A stretch of DNA of 64,000 nt. Source: Streptomyces sp. ISL-12. Lineage in GTDB: Bacteria > Actinomycetota > Actinomycetes > Streptomycetales > Streptomycetaceae. How positions within the stretch are numbered: position 1 is the first letter of the stretch; each line of letters begins with the position of its first letter. A model generated the notes under the pieces. The model did no database searches. It had not been told where the DNA came from and saw only the letters and a list, made by a program, of their open reading frames with translations. A program made the translations under genes and the position numbers. The stretch is taken from NCBI RefSeq assembly GCF_018614415.1, contig NZ_JAGGOO010000006.1:62001-126000 (forward strand), read 5' to 3'. Shown here one piece after another: positions 1-8,401 of the stretch.

Positions 1-546
1 GGCGGCCCCGGTGCCATGGAGGCGGCCAACCTGGGTGCCTACGCCGCCCCGTTCGCCGACGCCATGCTGGAGGAGGCGCTGCTGCTGCTCGCCAAGGCCC
101 CCTCCTTCACGCCGTCGATCGAGGAGTGGGCGCGGGCCGCCTTCGAGGTGCGCGAGCGCTGGCCGGACGGCGGCGCCTCGGTCGGCATCCCGACCTGGTT
201 CTACGGCCACGAGCCGCCGAACGCCTTCGCCGCGCACATCGCCAAGTACTTCGCCAACGCCACCCGCGAGGACGGCCTGCTGGCCCGCTCCAACGCGGGG
301 GTCGTCTTCCTGCCGGGCGCCGCCGGGACCGTACAGGAGGTCTTCGACAACGCCACGCCGAACTACTACGAGTCGCGCGGCGAGCCCACGCCCATGGTGC
401 TGGTGAATGAGGCGCACTGGACCGAGAAGCTGCCGGCGTGGCCGCTGCTGCGGGCGCTGGCCCGGGGGCGGTCGATGGAGTCGCGGATCACTCTGGTCGA
501 CCGGATCGAGGACGCACCGGCGGCACTGAAACTTATTCGAGGTTAA
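1..546 (+). CDS. LOG-family protein, 5' end cut by the window
   Basis: The frame is open from base 1 (GGPGAMEAANLGAY) and ends at TAA 544-546, so the start lies upstream. GGPGAMEAAN matches the first nucleotide-binding signature of the LOG (lysine decarboxylase-like, YvdD/TIGR00730) Rossmann family. LPGAAGTVQEVF, near residue 105 of the visible part, corresponds to the family PGGxGTxxE motif with the second Gly replaced by Ala. Characterised family members are 5'-monophosphate phosphoribohydrolases that release free base from cytokinin-type or other nucleotides. The substrate here is unknown. About 180 residues of the C-terminal part are visible. Some actinobacterial relatives are larger (about 370 aa), so the missing part could be long. 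Confidence 0.8.
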   Translation, partial: GGPGAMEAANLGAYAAPFADAMLEEALLLLAKAPSFTPSIEEWARAAFEVRERWPDGGASVGIPTWFYGHEPPNAFAAHIAKYFANATREDGLLARSNAGVVFLPGAAGTVQEVFDNATPNYYESRGEPTPMVLVNEAHWTEKLPAWPLLRALARGRSMESRITLVDRIEDAPAALKLIRG

Positions 547-702
547 TAAGAGGGCAAAGCCAATGTCCGTATGGCCTCTACGCGTTGACACTGCCGGTGT
601 ACTGCCAATAGACCTGTGAGTCTCCTGGGACCGCGGTGTCGCGGAAGTGTGACCACCGGCCCCGGGCAACCCCCCGCACCCAGCATCCGGTAAAGGACCA
701 AC

Positions 703-1422
703 GTGCCCCTGCCCATACTCAGAAGTGCGGCGTCCCGCCGTAGCGTTCGTGCCCTCGGTGTGGCGACCGCCGCGGTCGCCCTGGCCGTCGGCGCCGCCGG
801 CAACGCACTCGCCTGCAACATCGGCGAGTTCAGCGCCGACGCCACGTGCGACGGCGCCAAGGGTGTCATCACCGTGACCGACGTGGACGCCGGTGGCGTC
901 AACGCCGTCGTCACCGTCTTCCGTCAGAGCGACGGCGGCGAGGAGAAGGTCGGCGAGCAGGAGGTGAAGGGGTCCCGCGAGGGCACCACCATCACCTTCA
1001 CCGAGGACTGGAAGCCGAGCACCGAGTACCGCATCCACGTCAAGGCCGCGCCGTACGTGGACGAGGACATCAAGCCGAACCTCGTCACGCCGGCCACCGC
1101 CTGTGGCGGCGGCGAGGAGGAGGAGTCCCCGACTCCGACCCCGACGCCGTCCGAGTCCTCCTCGACCCCGGCCGAGGAGGAGTCCGAGACCCCGGTTCCG
1201 TCTCCGTCGACCCCGGCGGCCTCGGAGAGCGAGTCCACCGTTCCGGCGGAGGACACCGCGAGCAACGCTCCGTCGCCCGCGGCCGGTGACTCCAACCTCG
1301 CCGAGACCGGCGCCAACTCCAACACCGGCGTGATCGCCGGGGTCGCGGCCGCCCTGGTCGTGGTCGGCGGTGGCGCGGTGTTCTTCGGCATGCGCCGCCG
1401 TGGCGCGAAGAGCGAGAGCTGA
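703..1422 (+). CDS. LAETG-motif sortase-anchored surface protein
   Basis: This is a 239-aa secreted protein starting at GTG behind AAAGGA at 692-697. It has an Arg-rich n-region and hydrophobic core (residues 1-37) ending ALA before Cys38. A compact domain of about 90 residues with two or more Cys follows, then a Pro/Thr/Ser/Glu-rich stalk ([12 protein letters not shown] and similar). The C-terminal sorting signal is LAETG at about 199-203, a hydrophobic segment ([19 protein letters not shown]) and a basic MRRR tail. LAXTG is the class E sortase motif in Streptomyces, so the protein is expected to be covalently attached to the cell wall. The function of the N-terminal domain is not recognised. 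It stands alone and converges on the next gene. Confidence 0.85.
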   Translation: MPLPILRSAASRRSVRALGVATAAVALAVGAAGNALACNIGEFSADATCDGAKGVITVTDVDAGGVNAVVTVFRQSDGGEEKVGEQEVKGSREGTTITFTEDWKPSTEYRIHVKAAPYVDEDIKPNLVTPATACGGGEEEESPTPTPTPSESSSTPAEEESETPVPSPSTPAASESESTVPAEDTASNAPSPAAGDSNLAETGANSNTGVIAGVAAALVVVGGGAVFFGMRRRGAKSES

Positions 1423-1440
1423 CGTCACGTCAGTACGGGT

Positions 1441-1486
1441 GGTGGCCCGTCCCCCTTTGTCGCGGTTCTCCGGGGGGCGGGCCACC
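1441..1486. terminator. Bidirectional terminator hairpin
   Basis: A 15-bp stem (1441-1455 with 1472-1486, one G-U pair, loop 1456-1471) lies between the convergent LAETG gene and the isomerase-like gene. There is no clear U tract, as is common for Streptomyces terminators. Confidence 0.7.
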
Positions 1487-1539
1487 GTCACGCCGGCTCC
1501 GGGCCGACTGCCGAGTCGGCTGCCGAGCCGGCCCTCAGG

Positions 1540-2340
1540 TCAGCCGAAGCTCGCCTTCGCAAGCCAGAACTCCAGCAGCTCCCGGTCGCCCACCACCTCC
1601 AGGTCCGGCGCGTCCAGCGGCAGCCGCCGGTAGAAGAGGTACAGCACGGAGGCCAGCGGCCCGCGCACCGCGGCCGTCGCCTCCTCGTGGCCGCGCCGCC
1701 AGGTGACGCCGTCGGGCGTGAGGCCGACCAGCCAGTCGGCGCCGAGCGCGGGGGCGGTGTCGGTGGCGTGCAGCTGGATGGTGCGGCCGGGGGCGCGCAG
1801 GTCCTTCGCCGGTCCGTCGGGCAGGGCCCGCTGCACGAACTCCACGATCTCCAGCCACTCGTCCAGCGCGTCGGCGGCCACCTCGGGCGCCACCGTCCCG
1901 GGCGCGCGGCCCGCCGCGAGCGCCCCGTCCGCGCCGTGCACGATCAGCTCGTGGCACATCCGGCGGGCCCAGAACGCGGCGTCGTGCTTCCCCATCCACG
2001 ACCAGGCGTACGCGTCCGGTCCGGCCGCCCGCAGCGCGCCGGTCACCGCGTCGGTGGACTGCGCGAACCACTCCGCCAGTGCGGCGGCGTCGCCCCGGGC
2101 CGCGGGCCCCTCGATGCCGGACACCTGGTCCATGGGGATCTCCGCCTGCGCGCGGGTACGGACGGTGTGCTCCGTCCAGCGCAGGGCCCGGCCGACGTGC
2201 AGGAGCAGGTCCTCCAGGGTCCACTCCGGGCAGGTCGGCACGGTGGCGCCCAGGTCGGCGCCGGCGGTCAGCAGCTCCCCCAACTGCCCCGCCTGATGGG
2301 CGATTTCGTCGCAGTAACGGTCGTGTGTGAGCAGTGTCAT
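1540..2340 (-). CDS. Maleylpyruvate isomerase family / mycothiol-dependent DinB-fold protein
   Basis: The product is 266 aa. The N-terminal part (HDRYCDEIAHQAGQLGELL... VPTCPEWTLEDLLLHVGRALRWTEHTV) matches the actinobacterial maleylpyruvate isomerase N-terminal family (DinB-like four-helix bundle). CPEWTLEDLLLHV is the characteristic stretch that supplies a metal ligand His in helix 2. A second domain of about 100 residues follows, as in mycothiol-dependent enzymes of this group. Many members use mycothiol as cofactor or substrate, but the reaction cannot be inferred here. The ATG at 2340 is the natural start. The gene ends 60 bp from a strong hairpin and lies just downstream of the ABC transporter operon on the same strand. 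Confidence 0.75.
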   Translation of the reverse strand: MTLLTHDRYCDEIAHQAGQLGELLTAGADLGATVPTCPEWTLEDLLLHVGRALRWTEHTVRTRAQAEIPMDQVSGIEGPAARGDAAALAEWFAQSTDAVTGALRAAGPDAYAWSWMGKHDAAFWARRMCHELIVHGADGALAAGRAPGTVAPEVAADALDEWLEIVEFVQRALPDGPAKDLRAPGRTIQLHATDTAPALGADWLVGLTPDGVTWRRGHEEATAAVRGPLASVLYLFYRRLPLDAPDLEVVGDRELLEFWLAKASFG

Positions 2341-2363
2341 GCCCTCACCCTACGAGCGGGTGA

Positions 2364-3479
2364 TCACCCGAGTACGACGATTTCCGCCACGTCGAACTCC
2401 ACCCCGACCCGCTCCCCGATCTCCGGTGCGGCCCGCAGCGCACAGGCCGCCTCCAGCCGGGGCGCGTCCTCGGGCCTCCCGGGCCTCCCGGGCCTCCCGG
2501 GCCTCCCGGGCTCCTCGGGCCTCCCGGGCTCCTCGGGCCGTGCGGACCCCTCGGGCCGTGCGGACCCCTCGGGCTGGAGGCGCACGGCGACATGGGTGCC
2601 CTTGAAGGTCCGGGCGGCGACCGTGCAGGGCAGCCCCTCACCGGCGGCGACCAGCCGGACACCGGCCGGCCGGACCAGTACCGGACGCGTGCCCTGAGCG
2701 CTGCCCTCGGGCACCGGCACCTTGCCCCACGGGGTGTCGGCGGCCTGACCGGTCACCGTCGCCTCGACGACGTTGTCGAACCCGAGGAACCGGGCGACGA
2801 ACGCGTCGGCCGGGCGCTGCCACACGTCGAGGGGCGTGCCCTGCTGGGCGATCCGCCCGTCGCGCATGACCACCACCCGGTCGGCCAGCGCGAACGCCTC
2901 GCCCTGGTCGTGCGTCACCGCGAGCACCGTCGTGCCCAGCCGGCCGAACAGTTCCCGCAGTTCCACCACCAGCCGCTCCCGCAGCGACCGGTCGAGCTGG
3001 CCGAGCGGCTCGTCCAGCATCAGCAGCCGGGGCCGGGCCGCCAGCGCCCGCGCGAGCGCCACCCGCTGCTGTTCACCGCCGGACAGCGCGGCCACGGACC
3101 GGCGTCCGGCCCCCGGCAGCCCGACCAGCTCCAGCAACTCCGCGACCCGCCCCCGCTGTTCATCGCGCGACGCGCCCCGCATCCGGGGCCCGAAGCCGAC
3201 GTTGCCGGCCACGTCCCGCTGCGGGAAGAGCTGGTGGTCCTGGAACATCAGCCCGACCTCGCGCCGGTGCGCGGGTACGCCCGCCTGGTCCCGCCCGTCG
3301 AGCAGTACCCGCCCGTCGTCCAGCGGCTGGAGCCCGGCCACCGCCCGCAGCAGCGTCGACTTGCCGCTGCCGCTGGGCCCGAGCACACATACCACCTCGT
3401 GCTCGGCGACCGTCAGACCGACGGCGTCCAGCACGGCCCGCCCACCGAAGCGGACGGTGGCGCCCTCAAGGCTCAGCAT
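2364..3479 (-). CDS. thiQ: Thiamine-type ABC transporter ATP-binding protein
   Basis: This 371-aa ABC ATPase has Walker A GPSGSGKS (34-41), Q-loop MFQDHQLFPQ, signature LSGGEQQR (near 138), Walker B LLMLDEP and switch His in AVTHDQ. A C-terminal TOBE-like domain follows. It is the third gene of a binding protein, permease and ATPase operon led by a TPP riboswitch, which points to thiamine or a precursor as substrate. The start is 2 bp after the permease stop, so translation is probably coupled. An expanded low-complexity run of PEGSAR, PEEPGR and PGR units (about 36 residues) interrupts the TOBE region. By family alone it could be a spermidine/iron-type ATPase; the riboswitch decides the assignment. 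Confidence 0.85.
   Translation of the reverse strand: MLSLEGATVRFGGRAVLDAVGLTVAEHEVVCVLGPSGSGKSTLLRAVAGLQPLDDGRVLLDGRDQAGVPAHRREVGLMFQDHQLFPQRDVAGNVGFGPRMRGASRDEQRGRVAELLELVGLPGAGRRSVAALSGGEQQRVALARALAARPRLLMLDEPLGQLDRSLRERLVVELRELFGRLGTTVLAVTHDQGEAFALADRVVVMRDGRIAQQGTPLDVWQRPADAFVARFLGFDNVVEATVTGQAADTPWGKVPVPEGSAQGTRPVLVRPAGVRLVAAGEGLPCTVAARTFKGTHVAVRLQPEGSARPEGSARPEEPGRPEEPGRPGRPGRPGRPEDAPRLEAACALRAAPEIGERVGVEFDVAEIVVLG
2471..2577. repeat. In-frame 9/18-bp tandem repeats inside the ATPase gene
   Basis: On the plus strand the region has about five copies of a 9-bp unit (gggcctccc), two 18-bp units ending ctcctc, and two 18-bp units with gtgcggacccctc. All lengths are multiples of 9, so the frame is preserved. 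The repeats encode PGR, PEEPGR and PEGSAR units in the TOBE-like domain. Confidence 0.85.
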
Positions 3480-3481
3480 GC

Positions 3482-5116
3482 TCAGAACTCCCCACTCCGG
3501 TCGGTGCGCAGCCGCTCAAGGACCAGCAGCGCCACCGCGCACACGATCATCAGAATCGTCGAAAGGGCCATCGCCTGCCCGTAGTTGACGTCCCCCGGCC
3601 GTCCCAGCAGCCGGGCCACGGCCACCGGCAGCGTCGGGTTGTCGGGCCGCGCGATGAACACCGTCGCCCCGAACTCCCCCAGCGACACCGCGAACGCGAA
3701 CCCGGCCGCGACCAGCAGCGCCCGCCGCACCAGCGGCAGGTCCACCTCCCGCCAGACCCGCCAGGGCGACGCCCCGAGCACGGCCGCCGCCTCCCGCAGC
3801 CGTCCGTCCACCGCCCGCAGCACCGGCAGCATGGTCCGTACGACGAAGGGCACCCCGACCAGCGCCTGCGCCAGCGGCACCAGCATCCAGGACGACCGCA
3901 GATCCAGCGGCGGCTCGTCCAGCGCGATCAGGAACCCGAACCCGACGGTCACCGCCGACACCCCGAGCGGCAGCATCAGCAGCGCGTCGAAGCCGCGCAC
4001 CAGACGGCCCGCGTCCCGGCGGGCCAGCGCGAAGGCGGCCAGCGAGCCGACGAGTACGGCGACGGCGGTGGCGGCGACGGCGTACTGGAGGGAGTTGCCG
4101 ACGGCGTCGATCGGCGGGACGAGGAAGGTTCCGCCGTCCTCGCGCGTGAGCGCCCGGTAATAGCCGAACCCCCCGTCCACCGACCGCTGCACCAGCACGG
4201 CCAGCGGCAGCAGGATCAGTACGACGACGGTGGCCAGCACCCCGGCCAGCAGCCCCCGCTGCCCGGCGCCGCGCGGCCGGCCCGCGGTGACCGAGGCGTC
4301 CACCAGCTTCAGCGCGGTCTCCCGTCGCCGCACCGTCCAGGCGTGCACGGCGAGGATCGCGGCGACCGCGACGAACTGGACCAGCGTCAGCACGGCGGCC
4401 GTGGAGAGGTCGAAGAGCTGCGAGGTCTGCCGGTAGATCTCCACCTCCAGGGTGGAGAAGGTGGGCCCGCCGAGGATCTGCACGACGCCGAAGGAGGTGA
4501 AGGTGAACAGGAACACCATCAGCGCGGCGGCGGCCACGGCGGGTGCCAGCGCCGGCAGGGTGACCCGGCGCCAGGCACCGAACGGCGACGCGCCCAGCAT
4601 CCGCGCGGCCTCCTCCTGCCGCGGGTCGAGCTGCGCCCACAGACCGCCGACAGTGCGGACGACGACGGCGTAGTTGAAGAAGACGTGCGCGAGCAGGATG
4701 GCCCACACGGTGGTGTCCAGCCGCACCCCCCACAGGTCGTCGAGCAGTCCCCCGCGCCCGACCAGGGCCAGGAACGCCGTACCGACCACGACGGTCGGCA
4801 GGACGAACGGCACCGTCACCACCGCCCGCAGCACCTGCTTGCCGGGGAACTCCAGCCGGGCGAAGACATACGCGCCCGGCAGCGCGATCAGCAGCGTGAG
4901 CGCCGTGGAGGCCAGCGCCTGCCAGGTGGTGAACCACAGCACGTGCCGGACGTCGGAGGCGGCGACCACCTCCCCGATCCGGCCCAGGTGCCAGCCGCCG
5001 TCGTCCTTGAGACCCCGGCCGACGATCGCGGCGACGGGCCAGGCGAAGAAGACGGCGAAGAACGCGACGGGCACCGCCATCAGGGCGAGCCGCGCCCCGT
5101 TCGACCGCCGCCGCAC
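3482..5116 (-). CDS. thiP: Thiamine-type ABC transporter permease, fused double-domain
   Basis: The permease is about 544 aa and has two homologous membrane halves. Each carries an EAA-type loop that contacts the ATPase: EEAARMLGASPFGAWRR in the first half and REAAAVLGASPWRVWRE in the second. This duplicated FbpB/ThiP architecture gives roughly 12 membrane segments. I chose the GTG at 5116, 2 bp after the binding-protein stop, because it places RRRSNGAR directly before the first hydrophobic segment (LALMAVPVAFFAVFFAWPVAA). The in-frame ATG at 5080 is an alternative. The reading frame stays open far upstream of 5116, but that part is the shadow of the binding-protein gene. It works with the neighbouring lipoprotein and ATPase. 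Confidence 0.85.
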   Translation of the reverse strand: MRRRSNGARLALMAVPVAFFAVFFAWPVAAIVGRGLKDDGGWHLGRIGEVVAASDVRHVLWFTTWQALASTALTLLIALPGAYVFARLEFPGKQVLRAVVTVPFVLPTVVVGTAFLALVGRGGLLDDLWGVRLDTTVWAILLAHVFFNYAVVVRTVGGLWAQLDPRQEEAARMLGASPFGAWRRVTLPALAPAVAAAALMVFLFTFTSFGVVQILGGPTFSTLEVEIYRQTSQLFDLSTAAVLTLVQFVAVAAILAVHAWTVRRRETALKLVDASVTAGRPRGAGQRGLLAGVLATVVVLILLPLAVLVQRSVDGGFGYYRALTREDGGTFLVPPIDAVGNSLQYAVAATAVAVLVGSLAAFALARRDAGRLVRGFDALLMLPLGVSAVTVGFGFLIALDEPPLDLRSSWMLVPLAQALVGVPFVVRTMLPVLRAVDGRLREAAAVLGASPWRVWREVDLPLVRRALLVAAGFAFAVSLGEFGATVFIARPDNPTLPVAVARLLGRPGDVNYGQAMALSTILMIVCAVALLVLERLRTDRSGEF

Positions 5117-5118
5117 GG

Positions 5119-6234
5119 CTACTTCAGTACGAGCGAGGTCCACGACTTGACCCAGTCGTCCCGGTGTTCGGCGATCTTCGCCGGGGCCATGGTCCGCGGA
5201 TCGGTGACGTCCGGCATGTTGTCGGTGTAGACGGCGGGCAGCTCGGCGCCGTCGACGACCGGGTTGACGAACATGTTCAGCGGCATGTCCTCCTGGAACT
5301 TCTCGCTGATCAGGAAGTCGATCAGCGCCTTGCCGCCCTCGGGGTTCTTCGCGTTGCTCAGCAGCCCGGCGAACTCGGTCTGCCGAAAGCAGGTGCCGGT
5401 CGCCACACCCGTGGGCGCGGTCTTCGGCTGCGGATCGGCGTAGACCACCTCCACCGGCGGGGAGGAGGCGTAGGAGACGACCAGCGGCCGGTCCCCGCCG
5501 GCCTTCTTGCCCCCGGCCGACCCGGAGAACTCCTCGTTGTACGCCTGCTCCCAGCCGTCGACGACCTTGACTCCGTTGGCCTTGAGCTTCTTCCAGTACT
5601 CCTGCCACCCTCCCCCGCTCTCGGCTTCGCTCGAGCGGGAGGTGCCCCCATCCCCGTACGCGGCGGCCGTCCCGAGCAGGAAGCCCAGCCCCGGCGAGGA
5701 GGTCCCGGCGTTCTCGGTGACGAGGAGATCCTTGTACGCGGGCTCGGTCAGGTCGGCGAAGGAGGCCGGCGGATCGATCTCGTGCTCGCTGAAGTACGCC
5801 TTGTCGTAGTTGACGCAGATGTCGCCGTAGTCGACGGGCGTGACGCGGTGCTGCTCGGCGTCGAGCTGGAACCGCTCGTCGACCCGGTCCAGCCCCTTCG
5901 CCTCGTACGGCTGGAACAGGCCGTTGTCGAGGGCGCGGGAGAGCAGCGTGTTGTCGACGCCGAAGAGGACGTCGCCCTGCGGGTTGTCCTTGGTCAGGAT
6001 CGCCTTGTTGACGGCCTGCCCGGCATCGCCGTCCTCCAGGACCTTCACCCGGTACCCGGACTGCTTCTCGAAGGCGGCGATGACGCTCTTGGACACGGCC
6101 CACGAGTCATGGCTGACCAGCGTCACGGTCTTCGTGTCGCCGGACGCCCCGTCGCCGGACGACGACCCGCACGCGGACAGCGTGACCAGACCGAGCCCGA
6201 CGACCAGGACCGTGGCCTTCTTGGTGATGCTCAC
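5119..6234 (-). CDS. thiB: Thiamine-type ABC transporter substrate-binding lipoprotein
   Basis: This is a 371-aa lipoprotein. The start is GTG 6234 because it follows a perfect AGGAGG (complement of 6241-6246) and opens a classical lipoprotein signal: VSITKK, a hydrophobic core, then L-S-A-C with Cys22 as lipidation site. The in-frame start farther upstream at 6312 would run through the riboswitch hairpins and is rejected. The mature part (VTLVSHDSWAVSKSVIAAFE, NPQGDVLFGVDNTLLSRAL) fits the ThiB/TbpA class of periplasmic binding proteins. It is the first gene of the operon under the TPP riboswitch and should capture thiamine or its phosphates outside the membrane. Confidence 0.88.
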   Translation of the reverse strand: MSITKKATVLVVGLGLVTLSACGSSSGDGASGDTKTVTLVSHDSWAVSKSVIAAFEKQSGYRVKVLEDGDAGQAVNKAILTKDNPQGDVLFGVDNTLLSRALDNGLFQPYEAKGLDRVDERFQLDAEQHRVTPVDYGDICVNYDKAYFSEHEIDPPASFADLTEPAYKDLLVTENAGTSSPGLGFLLGTAAAYGDGGTSRSSEAESGGGWQEYWKKLKANGVKVVDGWEQAYNEEFSGSAGGKKAGGDRPLVVSYASSPPVEVVYADPQPKTAPTGVATGTCFRQTEFAGLLSNAKNPEGGKALIDFLISEKFQEDMPLNMFVNPVVDGAELPAVYTDNMPDVTDPRTMAPAKIAEHRDDWVKSWTSLVLK

Positions 6235-6242
6235 TGAATTCC

Positions 6243-6260
6243 TCCTGGGGTGGACCAGGA
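6243..6260 (-). promoter_or_regulatory. Small hairpin covering part of the thiB ribosome binding site
   Basis: On the minus strand TCCTGG (complement of 6255-6260) can pair with CCAGGA (complement of 6243-6248) across a 6-nt loop. That occludes four of the six bases of the AGGAGG Shine-Dalgarno. It is a plausible expression platform for translational control by the upstream TPP aptamer. The pairing is seen in the sequence; the role is inferred. Confidence 0.4.
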
Positions 6261-6269
6261 GAAGACGCG

Positions 6270-6308
6270 GCCCTGCCCGGAACCCCTCGTCGGGATCCCG
6301 GGCAGGGC
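6270..6308 (-). terminator. Hairpin between TPP aptamer and thiB
   Basis: A perfect 11-bp G/C-rich stem (6270-6280 with 6298-6308, 17-nt loop) lies between the aptamer and the start codon. It could be the riboswitch-controlled terminator. No U tract follows, so translational control is equally possible. Confidence 0.5.
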
Positions 6309-6328
6309 GCAACAGCTCGAGTGGTGAC

Positions 6329-6412
6329 CGATCTCCCTACCCAGAATGACCTGGGCCAGGTTCGGAGGGTCTGCGGCCGGTGCCGCACTCTCAGCGCTGT
6401 GGCGCTCCCCTG
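6329..6412 (-). promoter_or_regulatory. TPP (THI-box) riboswitch
   Basis: The minus strand shows GGGGAGCGCCACAGCGCTGA then GAGTGCGG, and after a variable stem ACCCTCCGAACCTGG followed by CATTCTGGGTAGGGAGAT. These are the conserved CUGAGA and ACCCxxxGAACCUGxxCxGGxUAxxxCxxxGxAxxGA elements of the thiamine pyrophosphate aptamer. It precedes thiBPQ, so high TPP is expected to switch off thiamine uptake. Confidence 0.93.
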
Positions 6413-6457
6413 TCGGAATATGAAGATGTGTTTTTCTGATGTCCTACGTCGATCAGG

Positions 6458-7564
6458 TTACCGCTCGCTCGCGGCGAGCTGGCCGCACGCCCCGTCGATC
6501 TCCTGCCCCCGGGTGTCCCGGATGGTCACCGGCACACCATGCGCCGCGATGGCCTCGACGAACGCCTTCTCGTCCTCGGGCCGCGAGGCGGTCCACTTGG
6601 AGCCCGGCGTCGGGTTGAGCGGGATGAGGTTGACGTGCACGGGCTTGCCCTTGAGCAGCCGGCCGAGCCGGTCACCCCGCCAGGCCTGGTCGTTGATGTC
6701 CCGGATCAGCGCGTACTCGATCGACAGCCGGCGCCCGGACCGCGCGGCGTACTCGAACCCGGCGTCCAGCACCTCCCGCACCTTCCACCGCGTGTTGACC
6801 GGCACGAGGGTGTCGCGCAGCTCGTCGTCGGGGGCGTGCAGCGAGATCGCGAGCCGGCACTTGAAGCCCTCGTCGGCGAACCGGTGGATGGCCGGCACGA
6901 GACCGACCGTCGACACGGTGATCCCGCGCTGCGACAGCCCGACACCGTCCGGCTCGGGGTCGGTGAGCCGCCGGATGGCCCCGACCACGCGGTTGTAGTT
7001 GGCCAGCGGCTCGCCCATCCCCATGAACACGATGTTGCTGAGCCGCGCCGGGCCTCCCGGCACCTCTCCGTCCCGCAGCGCCCGCATACCGTCCACGATC
7101 TGGTGCACGATCTCGGCGGTCGACAGGTTCCGGTCCAGCCCCGCCTGCCCGGTCGCGCAGAACGGGCAGTTCATCCCGCACCCGGCCTGCGAGCTGATGC
7201 ACATGGTGACCCGGTCCGGGTACCGCATCAGCACCGACTCGACGAGCGTCCCGTCGAACAGCCGCCACAGCGTCTTGCGGGTGGTCCCCTCGTCCGTCGA
7301 CAGTTGCCGTACGACGGTCATCAGCTCGGGCAGCAACGCCTCCCGCAGCTTCTCCCGCGCACCGGCGGGGATGTCGGTCCACTGCTCCGGGTCGTGCGCG
7401 TACCGCGCGAAGTAGTGCTGCGACAGCTGCTTGGCCCGGAACGCCTTCTCACCGGCCGCGACGACCGCCTCCTTGCGCTCGGCGGGCGTGAGGTCGGCGA
7501 GATGCCGCGGCGGCTTCTTGGCTCCGCGCGGGGCGACGAAAGTGAGTTCTCCGGGCTTAGGCAT
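6458..7564 (-). CDS. rlmN: Dual-specificity 23S rRNA/tRNA adenine-C2 methyltransferase
   Basis: This 368-aa radical SAM enzyme methylates C2 of A2503 in 23S rRNA (and A37 of some tRNAs in studied species). It has the CxxxCxxC iron-sulfur motif CGMNCPFC (Cys129, 133, 136), the following [13 protein letters not shown], and the C-terminal [18 protein letters not shown], which contains the Cys that forms the methyl-Cys intermediate. The ATG at 7564 gives normal family length. The open frame continuing upstream is non-homologous shadow sequence. It ends with TAA. It is a single-gene unit downstream of a small GIY-YIG-like gene. Confidence 0.96.
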   Translation of the reverse strand: MPKPGELTFVAPRGAKKPPRHLADLTPAERKEAVVAAGEKAFRAKQLSQHYFARYAHDPEQWTDIPAGAREKLREALLPELMTVVRQLSTDEGTTRKTLWRLFDGTLVESVLMRYPDRVTMCISSQAGCGMNCPFCATGQAGLDRNLSTAEIVHQIVDGMRALRDGEVPGGPARLSNIVFMGMGEPLANYNRVVGAIRRLTDPEPDGVGLSQRGITVSTVGLVPAIHRFADEGFKCRLAISLHAPDDELRDTLVPVNTRWKVREVLDAGFEYAARSGRRLSIEYALIRDINDQAWRGDRLGRLLKGKPVHVNLIPLNPTPGSKWTASRPEDEKAFVEAIAAHGVPVTIRDTRGQEIDGACGQLAASER

Positions 7565-7584
7565 GGCTGTACCAGTGTCGCAGA

Positions 7585-8325
7585 TCAACTCGCATGCCCC
7601 GCGGCACGCGGTGGCGCCCCGGAGCTGCCGGGCAGCTCGTGCAGTGCCGCCGGGAACACCACCCGTCCGACCCCGTCGGCCACTACGGCCGAGCCTGCCG
7701 GTGCTCGTGCCGTTGCGAGCGCCTGCCAGGCGGTGAGGGTGAGGCGCGCGAGTTCCGGTATGCGCTGCGCATGGACCGCGCCGCGGGAGCGGCTCTGCGC
7801 CAGGTTGCGCGACTGCCAGTCGCCGGAGGTCCGCCGCCGGCGGCTGTTCAGCGGCGGGGCCGTCGCCACTTGCAGAGCGTGCTCCAGCGCCAGCCCGCAG
7901 ACTTCGGAGCCCATCTTCCCGACCTCCGACCGCTCGGCCGCCGGCGCCGCGGGGAGCAGCAGCGGCCAGCGGATCACCACCACCCGCTCCCACACCTCGG
8001 GCGGCACCGTGTTGGCGAGGTGATGACTCTCACCCACGGGAAGGTCACGCAGCCGGCGCCCGGCCTCCTGTGTCTGCCCCACGTAGCAGAGCCCCGCGCC
8101 GGAGGCGAAGACTCCGTAGAGCACCGCGCCGACAGTGGCCGGGCTGTCCCCGTACTCCTCGGTCAGCAGGGACCCCACGCGGTGGGCGAACCGGTACCGG
8201 CGCTCCTGCCACTGCGCCAGCCGTGCGGCATCCGCCAGCAGCGTCGACAGCGACGACCGCCAGGCGCGGTAGGCGTCCTCGTACGCCTGGTCGTCCGGCG
8301 GTCCGTGTCCCAGGAGATCGTCCAC
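7585..8325 (-). CDS. GIY-YIG-like hypothetical protein
   Basis: The product is about 246 aa from GTG 8325 (VDDLLGHG); the frame is open to 8385, so the start is uncertain and no clear Shine-Dalgarno was found. The middle part reads [20 protein letters not shown] followed by EAGRRLRDL. This matches the core of GIY-YIG nuclease domains (x-I-Y ... YIGQT ... RL). The rest has no recognisable domain. Helical Arg/Glu-rich sequence precedes it, with a C-terminal part ending in a Pro/Ala-rich tail. Whether the nuclease residues are complete cannot be decided here. It lies between cdsA and rlmN, where the mycobacterial core has no equivalent gene. It may be a lineage-specific insertion. Confidence 0.6.
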   Translation of the reverse strand: MDDLLGHGPPDDQAYEDAYRAWRSSLSTLLADAARLAQWQERRYRFAHRVGSLLTEEYGDSPATVGAVLYGVFASGAGLCYVGQTQEAGRRLRDLPVGESHHLANTVPPEVWERVVVIRWPLLLPAAPAAERSEVGKMGSEVCGLALEHALQVATAPPLNSRRRRTSGDWQSRNLAQSRSRGAVHAQRIPELARLTLTAWQALATARAPAGSAVVADGVGRVVFPAALHELPGSSGAPPRAAGHAS

Positions 8326-8350
8326 GCACCGCAGGGTAGAGCAACGGCGA

Positions 8351-8382
8351 CGGGCCCCGCCCTCACCGGAGGACGGGGCCCG
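8351..8382 (-). terminator. Terminator hairpin downstream of cdsA
   Basis: Nine base pairs (8351-8359 with 8374-8382), one mismatch, then four more pairs around an ACCG loop. It lies 20 bp beyond the cdsA stop. Confidence 0.7.
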
Positions 8383-8401
8383 CACACGAGCCGGGGAACG
8401 G

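Noticed and set aside
3482..6103. 873-codon frame for the ABC permease
   Set aside because: The first 329 codons are the shadow of the binding-protein gene; real start near 5116.
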